64,000 nucleotides of DNA from contig JAWKZW010000001.1 of the NCBI GenBank assembly GCA_041395725.1, positions 806,001 to 870,000 of the forward strand. Reading direction: 5' to 3'. The translations under genes and the position numbers were made by a program. Origin of the DNA: Gammaproteobacteria bacterium (GTDB taxonomy: Bacteria; Pseudomonadota; Gammaproteobacteria; Pseudomonadales; Pseudohongiellaceae). Below are positions 32,510 to 41,274 of this stretch, piece by piece. Positions within the stretch are counted from its first letter, which is position 1; each line of letters begins with the position of its first letter. Under the pieces are notes generated by a model. That model made no database searches. It saw only the letters and a program-made list of their open reading frames with translations, and was not told where the DNA came from.

Positions 32510-33658
32510 TTAATAAGACCGCGGCATGCCGAGCACATGCTCACTCAGGTACGAGAGGATCAGGTTGGTGGAGATTGGCGCAACCTGATAAAGCCGGGTC
32601 TCCCGCAGCTTTCTCTCGATATCGAATTCCCGTGCAAAGCCATAGCCCCCATGAGTCTGCACACAGACATCACCGGCCTCCCAGGAGGCCTCGGAGGCAA
32701 GCAGCTTGGCCATATTGGCCTCCGCGCCACAGCGCTCTTCACGGTCAAACAGCTCAGCCGCTTTCCAGGTCATCAGTTCTGCGGCCCGCATGTTGGCGTA
32801 GGACCGCGCGATGGGAAACTGGACTCCCTGGTTCATGCCGATAGCCCGCCCGAAAACCTCCCGGTTTGAAGCATAGGCACTGGCGCGCTCGATGAAAAAT
32901 TTACAGTCTCCGATGCATTCATAGGCAATCAGGATCCGCTCGGCGTTCATGCCATCCAGAATGTAGCGAAACCCCTTGTGCTCTTCACCGACAAGGGAAT
33001 CGGCCGGGATTTTCATGTCCTCAAAAAACAGCTCGGTGGTGTGATGATTCATCATCGTTTCGATCGGTCTGACAGTCAGACCCCGCTCGCGCACCTCGCG
33101 CATATCCACCAGAAACACGCTCAGTCCATCGGTCTTCTTCGTCACTTCCTGCAATGGTCTGGTGCGCGCGAGCAGCAGTAACAGATCGGAATGGGCTGCC
33201 CGACTGATCCAGATCTTCTGGCCATTTACCACGTAGTGATCGCCGCGCTTCTCGGCAAAGGTATTGATAGACGTAGTATCGGTGCCGGCCGCCGGTTCCG
33301 TGACGCCGAAGGCCTGAAGCCTGAGCCGGCCACTGGCAATCTCTGGCAGGTAGTGTTGCTTCTGTTGCGCCGAGCCATGTCGCAGCAAGGTACCCATGGT
33401 ATACATCTGGGCATGAAAGGCGCCGGGGTGACCACCGGAACGGGATATCTCCTCCAGAATGACACCGGCCGTCGCCACGCCCATGCCGGAACCGCCATAC
33501 TCCTCGGGAATAAGCACCGACAGAAAGCCAGCGTCCGTCAGCACCTGAATGAACTGATCCGGGTAGCCGCGGCTGCGGTCCAGTTCACGCCAGTAGGCAT
33601 TGGGGAACTCCCGGCAAAGGCGGACAACGCTGTTGCGGATTTCCTGTAATTCATCCAT
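32510..33658 (-). CDS. acyl-CoA dehydrogenase
   Basis: 382 residues with FAD and CoA motifs FGVTEPAAGTDTTSI, IWISRAAHSDL and QTHGGYGFAREFDIER. At the usual catalytic Glu site near the C-terminus (YEGT in medium-chain enzymes) it reads YQVAPIST. A Glu at the isovaleryl/long-chain position is present instead (Glu240 in MNAERIL), so that is the likely base. This suggests branched or bulky acyl-CoA substrates. It lies next to the CitE/MaoC pair and may feed the same pathway. It ends in LGMPRSY as in its subfamily. Confidence 0.88.
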   Translation of the reverse strand: MDELQEIRNSVVRLCREFPNAYWRELDRSRGYPDQFIQVLTDAGFLSVLIPEEYGGSGMGVATAGVILEEISRSGGHPGAFHAQMYTMGTLLRHGSAQQKQHYLPEIASGRLRLQAFGVTEPAAGTDTTSINTFAEKRGDHYVVNGQKIWISRAAHSDLLLLLARTRPLQEVTKKTDGLSVFLVDMREVRERGLTVRPIETMMNHHTTELFFEDMKIPADSLVGEEHKGFRYILDGMNAERILIAYECIGDCKFFIERASAYASNREVFGRAIGMNQGVQFPIARSYANMRAAELMTWKAAELFDREERCGAEANMAKLLASEASWEAGDVCVQTHGGYGFAREFDIERKLRETRLYQVAPISTNLILSYLSEHVLGMPRSY

Positions 33659-33843
33659 GGGTGGCTCGCCTCTCTGGCGCTGAAGCGTGTGCAGGTTCTT
33701 CTGGACGCCTGGGATACCAGGGCCTGTTCACACTATTTTGATTATCGCTGCTGGAGGTCATTTTTGCCCCCAGCCAGGTGAAATGAGTGTAGTTTAGCCG
33801 TTCTGAATAAGTGAATTCCAACAACGCCGGAGCAGAAACTGCC

Positions 33844-34407
33844 TCAGCGCAGCAGGGAAACCGAGTGCAGCACCTCGTAACGGACACCGTCAGGCAAAGT
33901 CCTGGATTCATAGAGATTAACCGCTCCCGCTTGCAGCCCCTCCCACTCCCGGTCCGCATACTGCTCCCGCAGGGCAGACAAGTCTACCCGATGATCGGGG
34001 CGCAGCCGTGCCACGGTGAGATGCGGTACAAAGGGCTTGTTGTCCGGCTGGCAACCCACAACGGCGAGAAACCGGTTGAGCCGGGTGACCAGGGCGTCAA
34101 GCCTGGCGTCCGGTTCTACACCCAGCCAGATGGCCTGCTTGAAATACCCTATCCCCGCGAGCCGCAATTCCAGACCGGCCTCGGCTGCCAGCGCCTGATC
34201 CATGACCTGACTCAACAGAGGGATATCGGATTCCGGGATCATACCGAGGAATTTCAGCGTAATATGCAGATTCTCCGGCGCTACGGGCCGCACACCGGCC
34301 CCCGGGCTGGCGGCAAGCACCCGCAGACTCTCCAACACACCGCTGACGCGCTCGCCCGGCTGATAGGCCAGCCCAATGAAAAGCCGCCTGCGTTTGTGAG
34401 TCGTCAT
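33844..34407 (-). CDS. thpR: RNA 2',3'-cyclic phosphodiesterase
   Basis: 187 residues, a standard-length 2H phosphoesterase. Both HxT[LV] motifs are present: His48-Ile-Thr50-Leu and His129-Leu-Thr131-Val. The family opens 2',3'-cyclic RNA ends to 2'-phosphates and can ligate tRNA halves in vitro. It stands alone on the minus strand, and the cytoplasmic housekeeping role is typical. Confidence 0.92.
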   Translation of the reverse strand: MTTHKRRRLFIGLAYQPGERVSGVLESLRVLAASPGAGVRPVAPENLHITLKFLGMIPESDIPLLSQVMDQALAAEAGLELRLAGIGYFKQAIWLGVEPDARLDALVTRLNRFLAVVGCQPDNKPFVPHLTVARLRPDHRVDLSALREQYADREWEGLQAGAVNLYESRTLPDGVRYEVLHSVSLLR

Positions 34408-34500
34408 ATCTGTACCCGATGCCCTTCAGGTGGCAAACTTGGGATTATTCAGGAACCACTGGTGTGAATCAATCATCGCAAAGCAGGATCAGGCAGCCCC

Positions 34501-35577
34501 ATGGGCAGAATAACAGCCCTTGTGTGCGCCACCTTGGCGCTACTATCAGCCCTGACCGCCATGGCAGCGGCACAGGCTAAGGAGGAGAGAACCATGAGCA
34601 ACCAGTCCCTGCCGGAAGACATCAATTTCCGTCATATTGAAACCAATGGCATCCGCATGCGGGTAGCCGAAATGGGCGAACGTGGCCCTCTGATCATTCT
34701 CGCCCATGGCTGGCCAGAATCATGGTACTCCTGGCGCCATCAAATGCCGGCCCTCGCGGCGGCGGGCTATCGGGTTGTAGCGCCCGACATGCGAGGCTAC
34801 GGACAAACCGATGCCCCACTGGCCGTGGATCAGTACGATATCGAACACCTGGCCGGTGACATGGTCGGCCTGATCGACGCTTACGGTGAGCAACAGGCGA
34901 TTATTATCGGGCATGACTGGGGCGCCATCGTAGCCTGGTACAGCGTGCTGCTGCACCCGGAGCGCTTTACCGCCCTGGTGGCATTGAGCGTGCCTTTTAC
35001 GGGCCGGCCATCCAAATCACCGCTGGCGAGCTGGCAGGAAACTTTTGGTGACAATTTCTACTATATTCTCTACCACCAGGAATCCGGCGTGGCCGAAGCG
35101 GAGTATGACGCCGATCCCGAAGGCCTGCTCAGTCGCCTCTACCTGTCGCCGGATTCACCGCGGGAAGCACCGGAAGTAACTGACCGGCACCGTTCAGCCG
35201 GTGGCTGGATACCCCGCCTGGGCGCACCGAAGGGGCTACCCGACTGGCTGACCAGAGAAGACCTTGATTATTACGTGTCCCAGTTCGAACAGGCAGGATT
35301 CCGCGGCGGTATCAATTATTACCGCAATTTCCATCGCAACTGGGAGATCACCCCCCAGTTGCAGGGCGCCAGCATTGATATTCCCGTTCTTTTCATTGCC
35401 GGTGAGAAAGACATGGTGATCGCCGGTGCCAGTCAGGAAAAAGTAACCGCCGGCATCAGCCGGGTCGCCAATGACCTTCGCGGAGTGACGCTGCTGCCTG
35501 ACGCCGGGCACTGGATTCAGCAAGAACTGCCGGAGGCCACCAACAGGGAGATCCTGAGTTTTCTTAAGGGATTGTGA
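34501..35577 (+). CDS. epoxide hydrolase-like alpha/beta hydrolase, probably exported
   Basis: 358 residues. The oxyanion motif HGWPESW is at 69-75. The nucleophile is Asp139 in GHDWG, with acid Asp304 in GEKDMV and His337 in DAGHW. An Asp nucleophile is typical of epoxide hydrolases and haloalkane dehalogenases. The cap region has the family's YYRNFHRNW. Unlike most relatives it starts with a signal-peptide-like stretch (1-26). Starting at Met32 (after a GGAGAG) would instead give a cytosolic 327-residue enzyme, so the location is uncertain. Confidence 0.85.
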   Translation: MGRITALVCATLALLSALTAMAAAQAKEERTMSNQSLPEDINFRHIETNGIRMRVAEMGERGPLIILAHGWPESWYSWRHQMPALAAAGYRVVAPDMRGYGQTDAPLAVDQYDIEHLAGDMVGLIDAYGEQQAIIIGHDWGAIVAWYSVLLHPERFTALVALSVPFTGRPSKSPLASWQETFGDNFYYILYHQESGVAEAEYDADPEGLLSRLYLSPDSPREAPEVTDRHRSAGGWIPRLGAPKGLPDWLTREDLDYYVSQFEQAGFRGGINYYRNFHRNWEITPQLQGASIDIPVLFIAGEKDMVIAGASQEKVTAGISRVANDLRGVTLLPDAGHWIQQELPEATNREILSFLKGL

Positions 35578-35810
35578 GCGGGTGACGGGCCAGGGTTTTC
35601 ACCCTGACCTCACTCGGTTTGATTCTGGCTGATATCCCCTATATGTAAAATTAGCTGACGCCGGCGATGCGCACTTTCAGCCAGAATCCGCAATAACTCA
35701 AGCGGCGCCAGCGAGTTGCGGCAGGCCTAGGGATAGCTCACCAATGATAAATTTTCTGACACAGAAAAGAGGGTAATTGCGCCATCGGCGTCGCGGGCAA
35801 TTGACTGCTC

Positions 35811-36572
35811 TCAGACATAAGCGCGGAGCTGCTCCCGCTTCAGCTGGGCCACAAAGTTGGCCAGCAGATTATTGTCCTTCTGGGTAATCTCGAGAATGCG
35901 ACCTCCGATCAGAGTCGCGTGCGTATCGGAAGACACTGCATGGATATTGCGGATTTCCATCCGGCAGGAGATCTTATTCTGAGGATCCAGCTCTATCTGA
36001 CAGCCAACCGTCTGGTCTCCGTCGGGGAAAAACTGGCTCAAGAAACGCGGCAGCTCCGACTCTGTTTTCACACCGATTCCCAGCCGGGAAATATCCCGGA
36101 CGGTGCCATCGATCTCCTGGTTCTCAGGCCCCTGCAAAGTAATTCTTACCCGGTTTCTGATCTCGTCCAGCAGTACCCGAAAGGCCTGCCTGGGCGTTGC
36201 AGTGCCCAGCTTCTCTGGGATTGTGACCTGATAGCCAAGACTGACGTCCTGCGCCAGGGGTTCGATGAAGCGACTCTCAAAAACCAGTTCCCGACTCCGC
36301 ATGGCGGCTTTGATGATCACCGGGTTATCTTTGACTAGGGCGGGTGGCGCGGCTGGAATGGAATCCTTGATGGTCATGACGCGATGCTGAGGGCTCAGCG
36401 CCGTGACGATGCTGGGATAGAAATGGCTATCCCCTGCGAACTGTACGGAAATAGCGCTGCGACTGTCCCGCAGACAGGTCAGAATATCAATGACTTCTGC
36501 ATAAGAATCCGACACAGATTCCCCTCTCACCAGATGTTGAATCGTCTCAAACACACCGTTCATGCCCACCAC
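35811..36572 (-). CDS. YcgR-like PilZ domain protein
   Basis: 253 residues. The N-terminal half (about 1-130) resembles the YcgR N domain. The C-terminal PilZ domain has the c-di-GMP-binding RQAFR (RxxxR) and DISRLGIG (D/N-x-S-x-x-G) motifs. Such proteins slow flagellar rotation or control surface attachment when c-di-GMP rises. No flagellar genes lie in this window. Both binding motifs are intact. Confidence 0.83.
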   Translation of the reverse strand: MVGMNGVFETIQHLVRGESVSDSYAEVIDILTCLRDSRSAISVQFAGDSHFYPSIVTALSPQHRVMTIKDSIPAAPPALVKDNPVIIKAAMRSRELVFESRFIEPLAQDVSLGYQVTIPEKLGTATPRQAFRVLLDEIRNRVRITLQGPENQEIDGTVRDISRLGIGVKTESELPRFLSQFFPDGDQTVGCQIELDPQNKISCRMEIRNIHAVSSDTHATLIGGRILEITQKDNNLLANFVAQLKREQLRAYV

Positions 36573-36720
36573 CGGGAATCATTGTTAGCGCCTCTATCAG
36601 TCTTTATTGGGGTTTCCGGACGGCTTGTTTGACGCTTGTTAATAGTGGCCACTGACCACGCCAACAAAAAATGATGCAAGTTCAGGGCCATATCTGCAAT
36701 CCAAAGTTCGTGCATGGCTG

Positions 36721-37395
36721 TCATGGGTCAATCCCGGCCAGATCGTTTGCCGCTTTTCTATAGTAGTTCGGTTGTAGTTCCAGCACCATTGACAAGTATT
36801 TCCTCGCCGCCGAGTGATCATTCCGAAGGCGCGCCGCGTAACCCACGCTGTTGGCGGCAACCGATCGATCATCCCAGACTTCATAAAGGGCTATTGCCTC
36901 TTCATATCGGCCCTGCAGCGCAATACAAAAGGCTAGGTTACTCTGGGTGGTCACTGAGTCCGGCGCCAGTTCCACGGCACTTCGGAGCAGTCTCTCTGTC
37001 TCTTCGAGGTCGTCCGTGAGCAATCTTGACCAGCCAAGACCAGCCAGCACCTTGGGACGACCGGGAAGGATTGCGAGGGCCCGCTCGAAGTTTTCACGTG
37101 CCTCATCAAAGCGGGACAACAGGTCAGCGATTGCCCCCGGGACATTCCAGGCCATCCAGCATGATGGCTCCAGCGCCACAGCCTGTGTCAGATAGTTTTC
37201 CGCGTCCGCCAGAACAGCGGCAGGAAGCCACAATAGACCAAACCGCTCCAGCGCCGGCGGCAAGAAAGCTGGCCTCCTGACCGGACATGGCATTGACAGC
37301 ATTCCTGCCTGCCCGCCAGTTGTGAGAGGAAGGCTATTTGACCTGGCTCCCTGCTTAGCTGAACACACCAGCCTCTCATCCCAAAGCCGACACAA
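36721..37395 (-). CDS. TPR-repeat protein, N-terminus uncertain
   Basis: At least three tetratricopeptide repeats are visible in residues 62-220: ENYLTQAVALEPS, ENFERALAILPG, ERLLRSAVELAPDS and KYLSMVLELQPNY. The first 60 residues are Cys/Pro/Arg-rich and do not look like TPR or a signal peptide. The only start for the full frame is a TTG at 37395; Met codons at 37302 and 37293 are alternatives. The gene may be a truncated piece of a longer TPR protein. Its function is unknown. Confidence 0.5.
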   Translation of the reverse strand: MCRLWDERLVCSAKQGARSNSLPLTTGGQAGMLSMPCPVRRPAFLPPALERFGLLWLPAAVLADAENYLTQAVALEPSCWMAWNVPGAIADLLSRFDEARENFERALAILPGRPKVLAGLGWSRLLTDDLEETERLLRSAVELAPDSVTTQSNLAFCIALQGRYEEAIALYEVWDDRSVAANSVGYAARLRNDHSAARKYLSMVLELQPNYYRKAANDLAGIDP

Positions 37396-37462
37396 ATTCC
37401 ATGTATCCTGACAACCAATCCGTTAAAGTATCCCCTTGCGCGGTAATCCTCCGGAGGCAGGT

Positions 37463-38074
37463 ATGCAGCAGAATCTTTCCGTTTTTTCCCGGCTGATGCT
37501 CAGCGGCGGCGCCCTGTTGCTGGCAGCCTGCGCCAGCTACTACAACCCCCTGGACGACTATGAGCAGCTGGACCCGGCAACCATTCTCGCCACGCCGGAG
37601 CCGGAGCCCGGCAGTTACCCGGTGGAACTGGTCGAGCGCGGCAAGTACCTGGTGGGACTGCTGGGCTGCGGCAGCTGTCATACCGATGGCGCCCTGGTTG
37701 GCGCCCCGGTCACGGGGCGGGAGCTGGCCGGTTCCTCGGTGGGCATCGCCTATTCCAATCCACTGGCCACGGCCCGCCCCGGAGTGCTGTATGCCTCAAA
37801 CCTGACACCGGACCCGGAGACCGGCATCGGCAGTCAGAGCCTGGCCGATCTGGTGCGGATGATCCGCCTCGGGGTGAACGAACACGGCAGCCAGACCATT
37901 CCGGTTATGCCCTGGCCGGCCTATGCCAATATCGTCGAGGAGGATGCCCAGGCCATCGCCATGTACCTGAAAAGTCTGCCCCCGGTACGGCACCAGGTAC
38001 CGGAAAACGTGCGGCCCGGTCAGCGGGCCTCGGCGCCGTTCGTGCATTTCGGGGTTTATCAGTCGCGGGAATGA
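37463..38074 (+). CDS. cytochrome c family lipoprotein
   Basis: 203 residues. The lipobox is LLAAC (Cys23) after a strong hydrophobic stretch. One c-haem site, CGSCH, is at 69-73, followed by a long loop with NLTPDPETGIG, typical of the cytochrome subunits of membrane alcohol and aldehyde dehydrogenases. A possible axial Met is in PVMPW. It should be a lipid-anchored periplasmic electron carrier. No partner dehydrogenase adjoins it. The ATG at 37463 follows GGAGGCAGGT. Confidence 0.85.
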   Translation: MQQNLSVFSRLMLSGGALLLAACASYYNPLDDYEQLDPATILATPEPEPGSYPVELVERGKYLVGLLGCGSCHTDGALVGAPVTGRELAGSSVGIAYSNPLATARPGVLYASNLTPDPETGIGSQSLADLVRMIRLGVNEHGSQTIPVMPWPAYANIVEEDAQAIAMYLKSLPPVRHQVPENVRPGQRASAPFVHFGVYQSRE

Positions 38075-38121
38075 CCGGCAGGAAAAGAGCCTTCTGAAAA
38101 CAATCCTGGTTCCTTAACCAG

Positions 38122-38240
38122 GGAATCCCTGATTAGTTACGCTGGACTCTGTCGAGCGCTACTGCCAGGCGCTATATGCAGGGAATGGTCACTCCCCTGC
38201 CAGGTACGACAATCACGCAGTGGCGCGCGGCAGACCCTCA
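38122..38240. repeat. dispersed intergenic repeat, copy 2
   Basis: A shortened copy of the repeat at 5431-5602. It keeps the CCTGATTAGTTA tag, a GTCGAGCGCTACTGCC block, and the central palindrome GCAGGGAATGGTCACTCCCC, with the closing GCGCG block partly eroded. Confidence 0.55.
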
Positions 38241-38256
38241 CAACGGCTGAACCGGT

Positions 38257-38262
38257 TATAAT
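38257..38262 (+). promoter_or_regulatory. -10 promoter element before Old Yellow Enzyme gene
   Basis: TATAAT followed by GCCG, 54 bases before the start codon. The same TATAATGCCG string occurs at 7308. No clear -35 hexamer. Confidence 0.45.
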
Positions 38263-38316
38263 GCCGTCCTTTACCCGGCCCGATCCGGTAAACCATTGCC
38301 TGGAGTTCCAACTGAC

Positions 38317-39459
38317 ATGAGCGACCCTGCGACACACAACGTGGATGTGTTATTCCGCCCTTTTCCGTTCGGGAAAGTTACCCTGCCCAATCGCCTGGTG
38401 ATGGCGCCCATGACGCGCAGCATGTCACCCGGCAACATTCCCGGACCGGACGTGGCCGCCTACTACCGGCGTCGCGCCGAAGGGGGCACGGGGCTGATTG
38501 TCACCGAGGGAACACACCCCGAATTCAAAGGCGCACACGGCTACCCTGATGTACCGAACTTTCATGGCGACGCACTGGCCGGCTGGCGCCGGGTGGTCGA
38601 CGAAGTGCACGCCGCCGGCGGTTTCATCATCCCCCAGATCTGGCATGTGGGGAGTATCCGCAAGAAAGGCTTGGGGCCGGACCCTGACGAGGCCATTGTC
38701 GGCCCCTCCGCGGTCATGCACCCGTTTCACCTGTCCCAGGGCGAAGCGCCGCCAGGAGCCGAGGTGCCCGAGGCCATGAGCCAGCAGGACATCGACGACT
38801 GCGTGGCTGCTTATGGAAAAGCTGCAGCGGATGCGGTTGCTAACGGTTTCGACGGCCTTGAGATTCATGGTGCCCACAGCTACCTTATCGATCAGTTCTT
38901 CTGGTCGGCAACCAACCAGCGGCAGGACAAATACGGTGGCAACCTGGCGCAGCGTACCCGCTTCGCGGTGGAGATCGTGACGGCCATGCGGGCTGCGGTG
39001 CCGGAAGACTTTCCCATTGTGTTCCGTTTTTCCCAGTGGAAAAGTGGCGACTATAACCACAAGATGGCGGCATCCCCCGAAGAACTGGAATCCTTCCTGC
39101 AGCCGCTGGTCGAAGCCGGCGTGGATATCTTTCACTGCAGTACCCGGCGCTTCAACGACCCTGAATTTGAAGGCTCCAGCCTGAACCTGGCCGGCTGGAC
39201 CAGGAAGCTCTCGGGCCTGCCCGCCATCACGGTAGGCAGCGTCGGTCTCGACAGCGATTTCCTGCGTACCTTTGGCGGTCAGGAAACCCACAAGTCCGAT
39301 ATCGGCGCGCTGATCGAGCGAATGGAGAGGGGCGAATTCGATCTGGTTGCGGTTGGCCGGGCGCTGCTGTCCGATCCGGCCTGGGCCAACAAGATCAAAG
39401 CCGGGCGCGAAGAGGAAATCATCGAATTCACCCGCGACTGTATGCAGAAACTGGCCTGA
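38317..39459 (+). CDS. Old Yellow Enzyme-family NADH:flavin oxidoreductase
   Basis: 380 residues, an FMN TIM barrel. Family marks are LPNRLVMAPMTRS at the start, PQIWHVG, GFDGLEIHGAHSYLIDQFF and VAVGRALLSDPAWANK near the end. These enzymes reduce activated C=C bonds of enones, nitrate esters or nitroaromatics with NAD(P)H. The closest type by motif is the alkene-reductase/12-oxophytodienoate group. It overlaps the dipeptidase start by one base (TGATG), so both are co-translated. Confidence 0.88.
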   Translation: MSDPATHNVDVLFRPFPFGKVTLPNRLVMAPMTRSMSPGNIPGPDVAAYYRRRAEGGTGLIVTEGTHPEFKGAHGYPDVPNFHGDALAGWRRVVDEVHAAGGFIIPQIWHVGSIRKKGLGPDPDEAIVGPSAVMHPFHLSQGEAPPGAEVPEAMSQQDIDDCVAAYGKAAADAVANGFDGLEIHGAHSYLIDQFFWSATNQRQDKYGGNLAQRTRFAVEIVTAMRAAVPEDFPIVFRFSQWKSGDYNHKMAASPEELESFLQPLVEAGVDIFHCSTRRFNDPEFEGSSLNLAGWTRKLSGLPAITVGSVGLDSDFLRTFGGQETHKSDIGALIERMERGEFDLVAVGRALLSDPAWANKIKAGREEEIIEFTRDCMQKLA

Positions 39460-40211
39460 TGGGACAGGAACGCCTGCTGTTGCTGCTGACCCTTGGCCTC
39501 GCCGGCTGCGGGAACCCGAATGCTGAACAGAGCCTGCCGGACGGTTTCGTGTCGGTAGCCGACATCGACAGTACGATTCAGCTGGATATCCGCTACTCTA
39601 CCGCCAACAATTTCCTCGGCCGCCCGGTGCAAGGATACCTGGCACCTGCCTGTATACTGACCGAAGCGGCAGCCCGGGCGCTGCAACAGGCTCAGGTTCA
39701 GGCGCAGACATTGGGCTATGCGCTGAAGGTCTATGACTGTTACCGCCCGCAGCAGGCGGTCAATGACTTCGTCGGCTGGGCGGCAGATCTGGATGATACA
39801 GTTCAGAAACACCGCTTCTACCCCGCCGTGCCGAAACAGGAATTATTCTCGCGCGGCTATATCGCCGAACGCTCGGGCCACAGCCGCGGCAGCACGGTAG
39901 ACCTGACCCTGGTACCGATCGATACGCGCCAGCCAGCAAGCGACCCGGACGCCAGCCGCTACGACTGTCGACTGGACCAGACTCGACGCTACCCGGACAA
40001 CAGCCTCGATATGGGAACGGGCTATGATTGCTTCGATGAACTGTCACACACCGACAACCCGGTGTTCACTGGTCAGATCCGGCAGAACCGGGACCTGCTG
40101 CGTACCCTGATGGGTTCGGCAGGCTTCAGCAACTATGCCCAGGAATGGTGGCACTACACCCTCGATCAGGAGCCCTTCCCGGACCGCTATTTCGACTTCC
40201 CCGTTCACTGA
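39459..40211 (+). CDS. D-alanyl-D-alanine dipeptidase (VanX/DdpX type), lipoprotein
   Basis: 250 residues. A lipobox (GLAGC, Cys17) anchors it in the envelope. Zinc ligands are His141, Asp148 and His232, with catalytic Glu229 (SGHSRGSTVD and EWWHY) and Arg96 in YRP, as in VanX. Such peptidases recycle D-Ala-D-Ala from peptidoglycan turnover. No van regulatory genes are near, so resistance is not indicated. It is translationally coupled to the Old Yellow Enzyme gene. Confidence 0.9.
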   Translation: MGQERLLLLLTLGLAGCGNPNAEQSLPDGFVSVADIDSTIQLDIRYSTANNFLGRPVQGYLAPACILTEAAARALQQAQVQAQTLGYALKVYDCYRPQQAVNDFVGWAADLDDTVQKHRFYPAVPKQELFSRGYIAERSGHSRGSTVDLTLVPIDTRQPASDPDASRYDCRLDQTRRYPDNSLDMGTGYDCFDELSHTDNPVFTGQIRQNRDLLRTLMGSAGFSNYAQEWWHYTLDQEPFPDRYFDFPVH

Positions 40212-40239
40212 CCCACTATGCCCCACGAGGAAACTGTTC

Positions 40240-40665
40240 ATGAACCAGGATCTGATTTTCTTACCCCTGCTCATACAGGTAGTCCTGACCCTTTTCGTTT
40301 ATTACAGACTCGGACAGGTTAAGGAAGAGGCGGTAAAGCGTGGAGAAGTGAATCAGGACCGCCGCGCCCTGCACGACGACGCCTGGCCGGAAAGCGTGCA
40401 GAAGATTAACAACAACATCCGCAACCAGTTTGAAACGCCCCTGCTTTTTTATGTACTGGTGATTATTCTCTGGCTGCTGGAAGCCGCCTCACCTGTTGCC
40501 CAGTCTGTCGCACTGGCTTATGCACTGCTCCGGGTGGCTCACGCCTGGTCTCACCTCGGCAGGAATGTCGTTAAAGTGCGAAAGCGCCTGTTTCAGGCCA
40601 GCTATCTGATGCTGCTTGCTCTCACCGGACTGGCGCTGCTTGCCCTTTTCAGTCGGATCATCTGA
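40240..40665 (+). CDS. MAPEG family membrane protein
   Basis: 141 residues with four membrane helices. The MAPEG pattern NNIRNQFETPLLFYVLVIIL and YALLRVAHAWSHLGRNVVKVR is clear. Relatives include glutathione transferases and other eicosanoid-type enzymes, but bacterial members mostly lack known substrates. The ATG at 40240 follows ACGAGGAA. Longer readings run back into the dipeptidase gene. It is probably the last gene of the 38317-40665 operon. Confidence 0.85.
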   Translation: MNQDLIFLPLLIQVVLTLFVYYRLGQVKEEAVKRGEVNQDRRALHDDAWPESVQKINNNIRNQFETPLLFYVLVIILWLLEAASPVAQSVALAYALLRVAHAWSHLGRNVVKVRKRLFQASYLMLLALTGLALLALFSRII

Positions 40666-40859
40666 CTACCAACCCCACCGGGTAGATATCCACTGCCGGA
40701 CCCAGGTTGGGGATTCTCTGCGCTAAGGGAAAAACAAAGGAAAGGGAAATAAGACAGCTGTCTATCTGGTCTTCTTAGAATCAGGAAGCCACTGAGCAGG
40801 TGCCGCTGCTCTGTACCTGAGGTTGAAGCGAAAATCTCCCCAGAATGAACAGGTGAATT

Positions 40860-41210
40860 CACTGCTGTCCCACAGAGTGCTTAACCTGTCCAAAAAGGCC
40901 CCTGGATCGCAATGGTGGCACTGAGCATCGGCGCGGGGGAATCCAGCGACGGAGCGATCAAAACGCAGCACCGACTGACCGAGGGAGACCGTTTTTTGGG
41001 CTCCCGACCGAGGGAGGGAATCCCGGAGGGATGCAAGTTGCCCAGGAGTGGATTCCCCCGCGCCGATGCGGTCCCGATACATTCACACTCGATGGTTTAC
41101 TGGCCACGCAGCAACTTCACGTTCATGTCTGACACAGATCCCGACTAGGACAAATAGTTGGATTCAGGCCGTGTCAGGCCCTTCGGCCACGATTTTGTGG
41201 GACAGCAATG
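40860..41210 (+). mobile_element. 351-bp miniature inverted-repeat element, copy A
   Basis: Terminal inverted repeats of 15 bp (CACTGCTGTCCCACA at the left; CATTGCTGTCCCACA as the reverse complement of the right end). It is flanked by an exact 9-bp direct repeat, AGGTGAATT (40851-40859 and 41211-41219), which marks insertion. Inside lie a perfect 21-bp inverted repeat (40925-40945 with 41049-41069) and the 86-bp core at 40949-41034. It encodes no transposase. It is about 98-99% identical, in inverted orientation, to copy B. Confidence 0.93.
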
Positions 41211-41274
41211 AGGTGAATTGGTAAATTTGAAATTGGTCTGAATAAGTCAGCCGAGATCTGCGAGGATAAGGCAA

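Noticed and set aside
39459..40211. Vancomycin-resistance cassette suggested by the VanX-type dipeptidase
   Set aside because: No vanA/vanH ligase or dehydrogenase or van regulator is near. The gene is coupled to an Old Yellow Enzyme and fits peptidoglycan recycling.
40912..41148. A 78-codon protein gene inside the 351-bp element, repeated in copy B
   Set aside because: The frame crosses the perfect inverted repeat and the structured core and shows no domain or ribosome site. The matching peptide in both copies follows from the DNA repeat itself.
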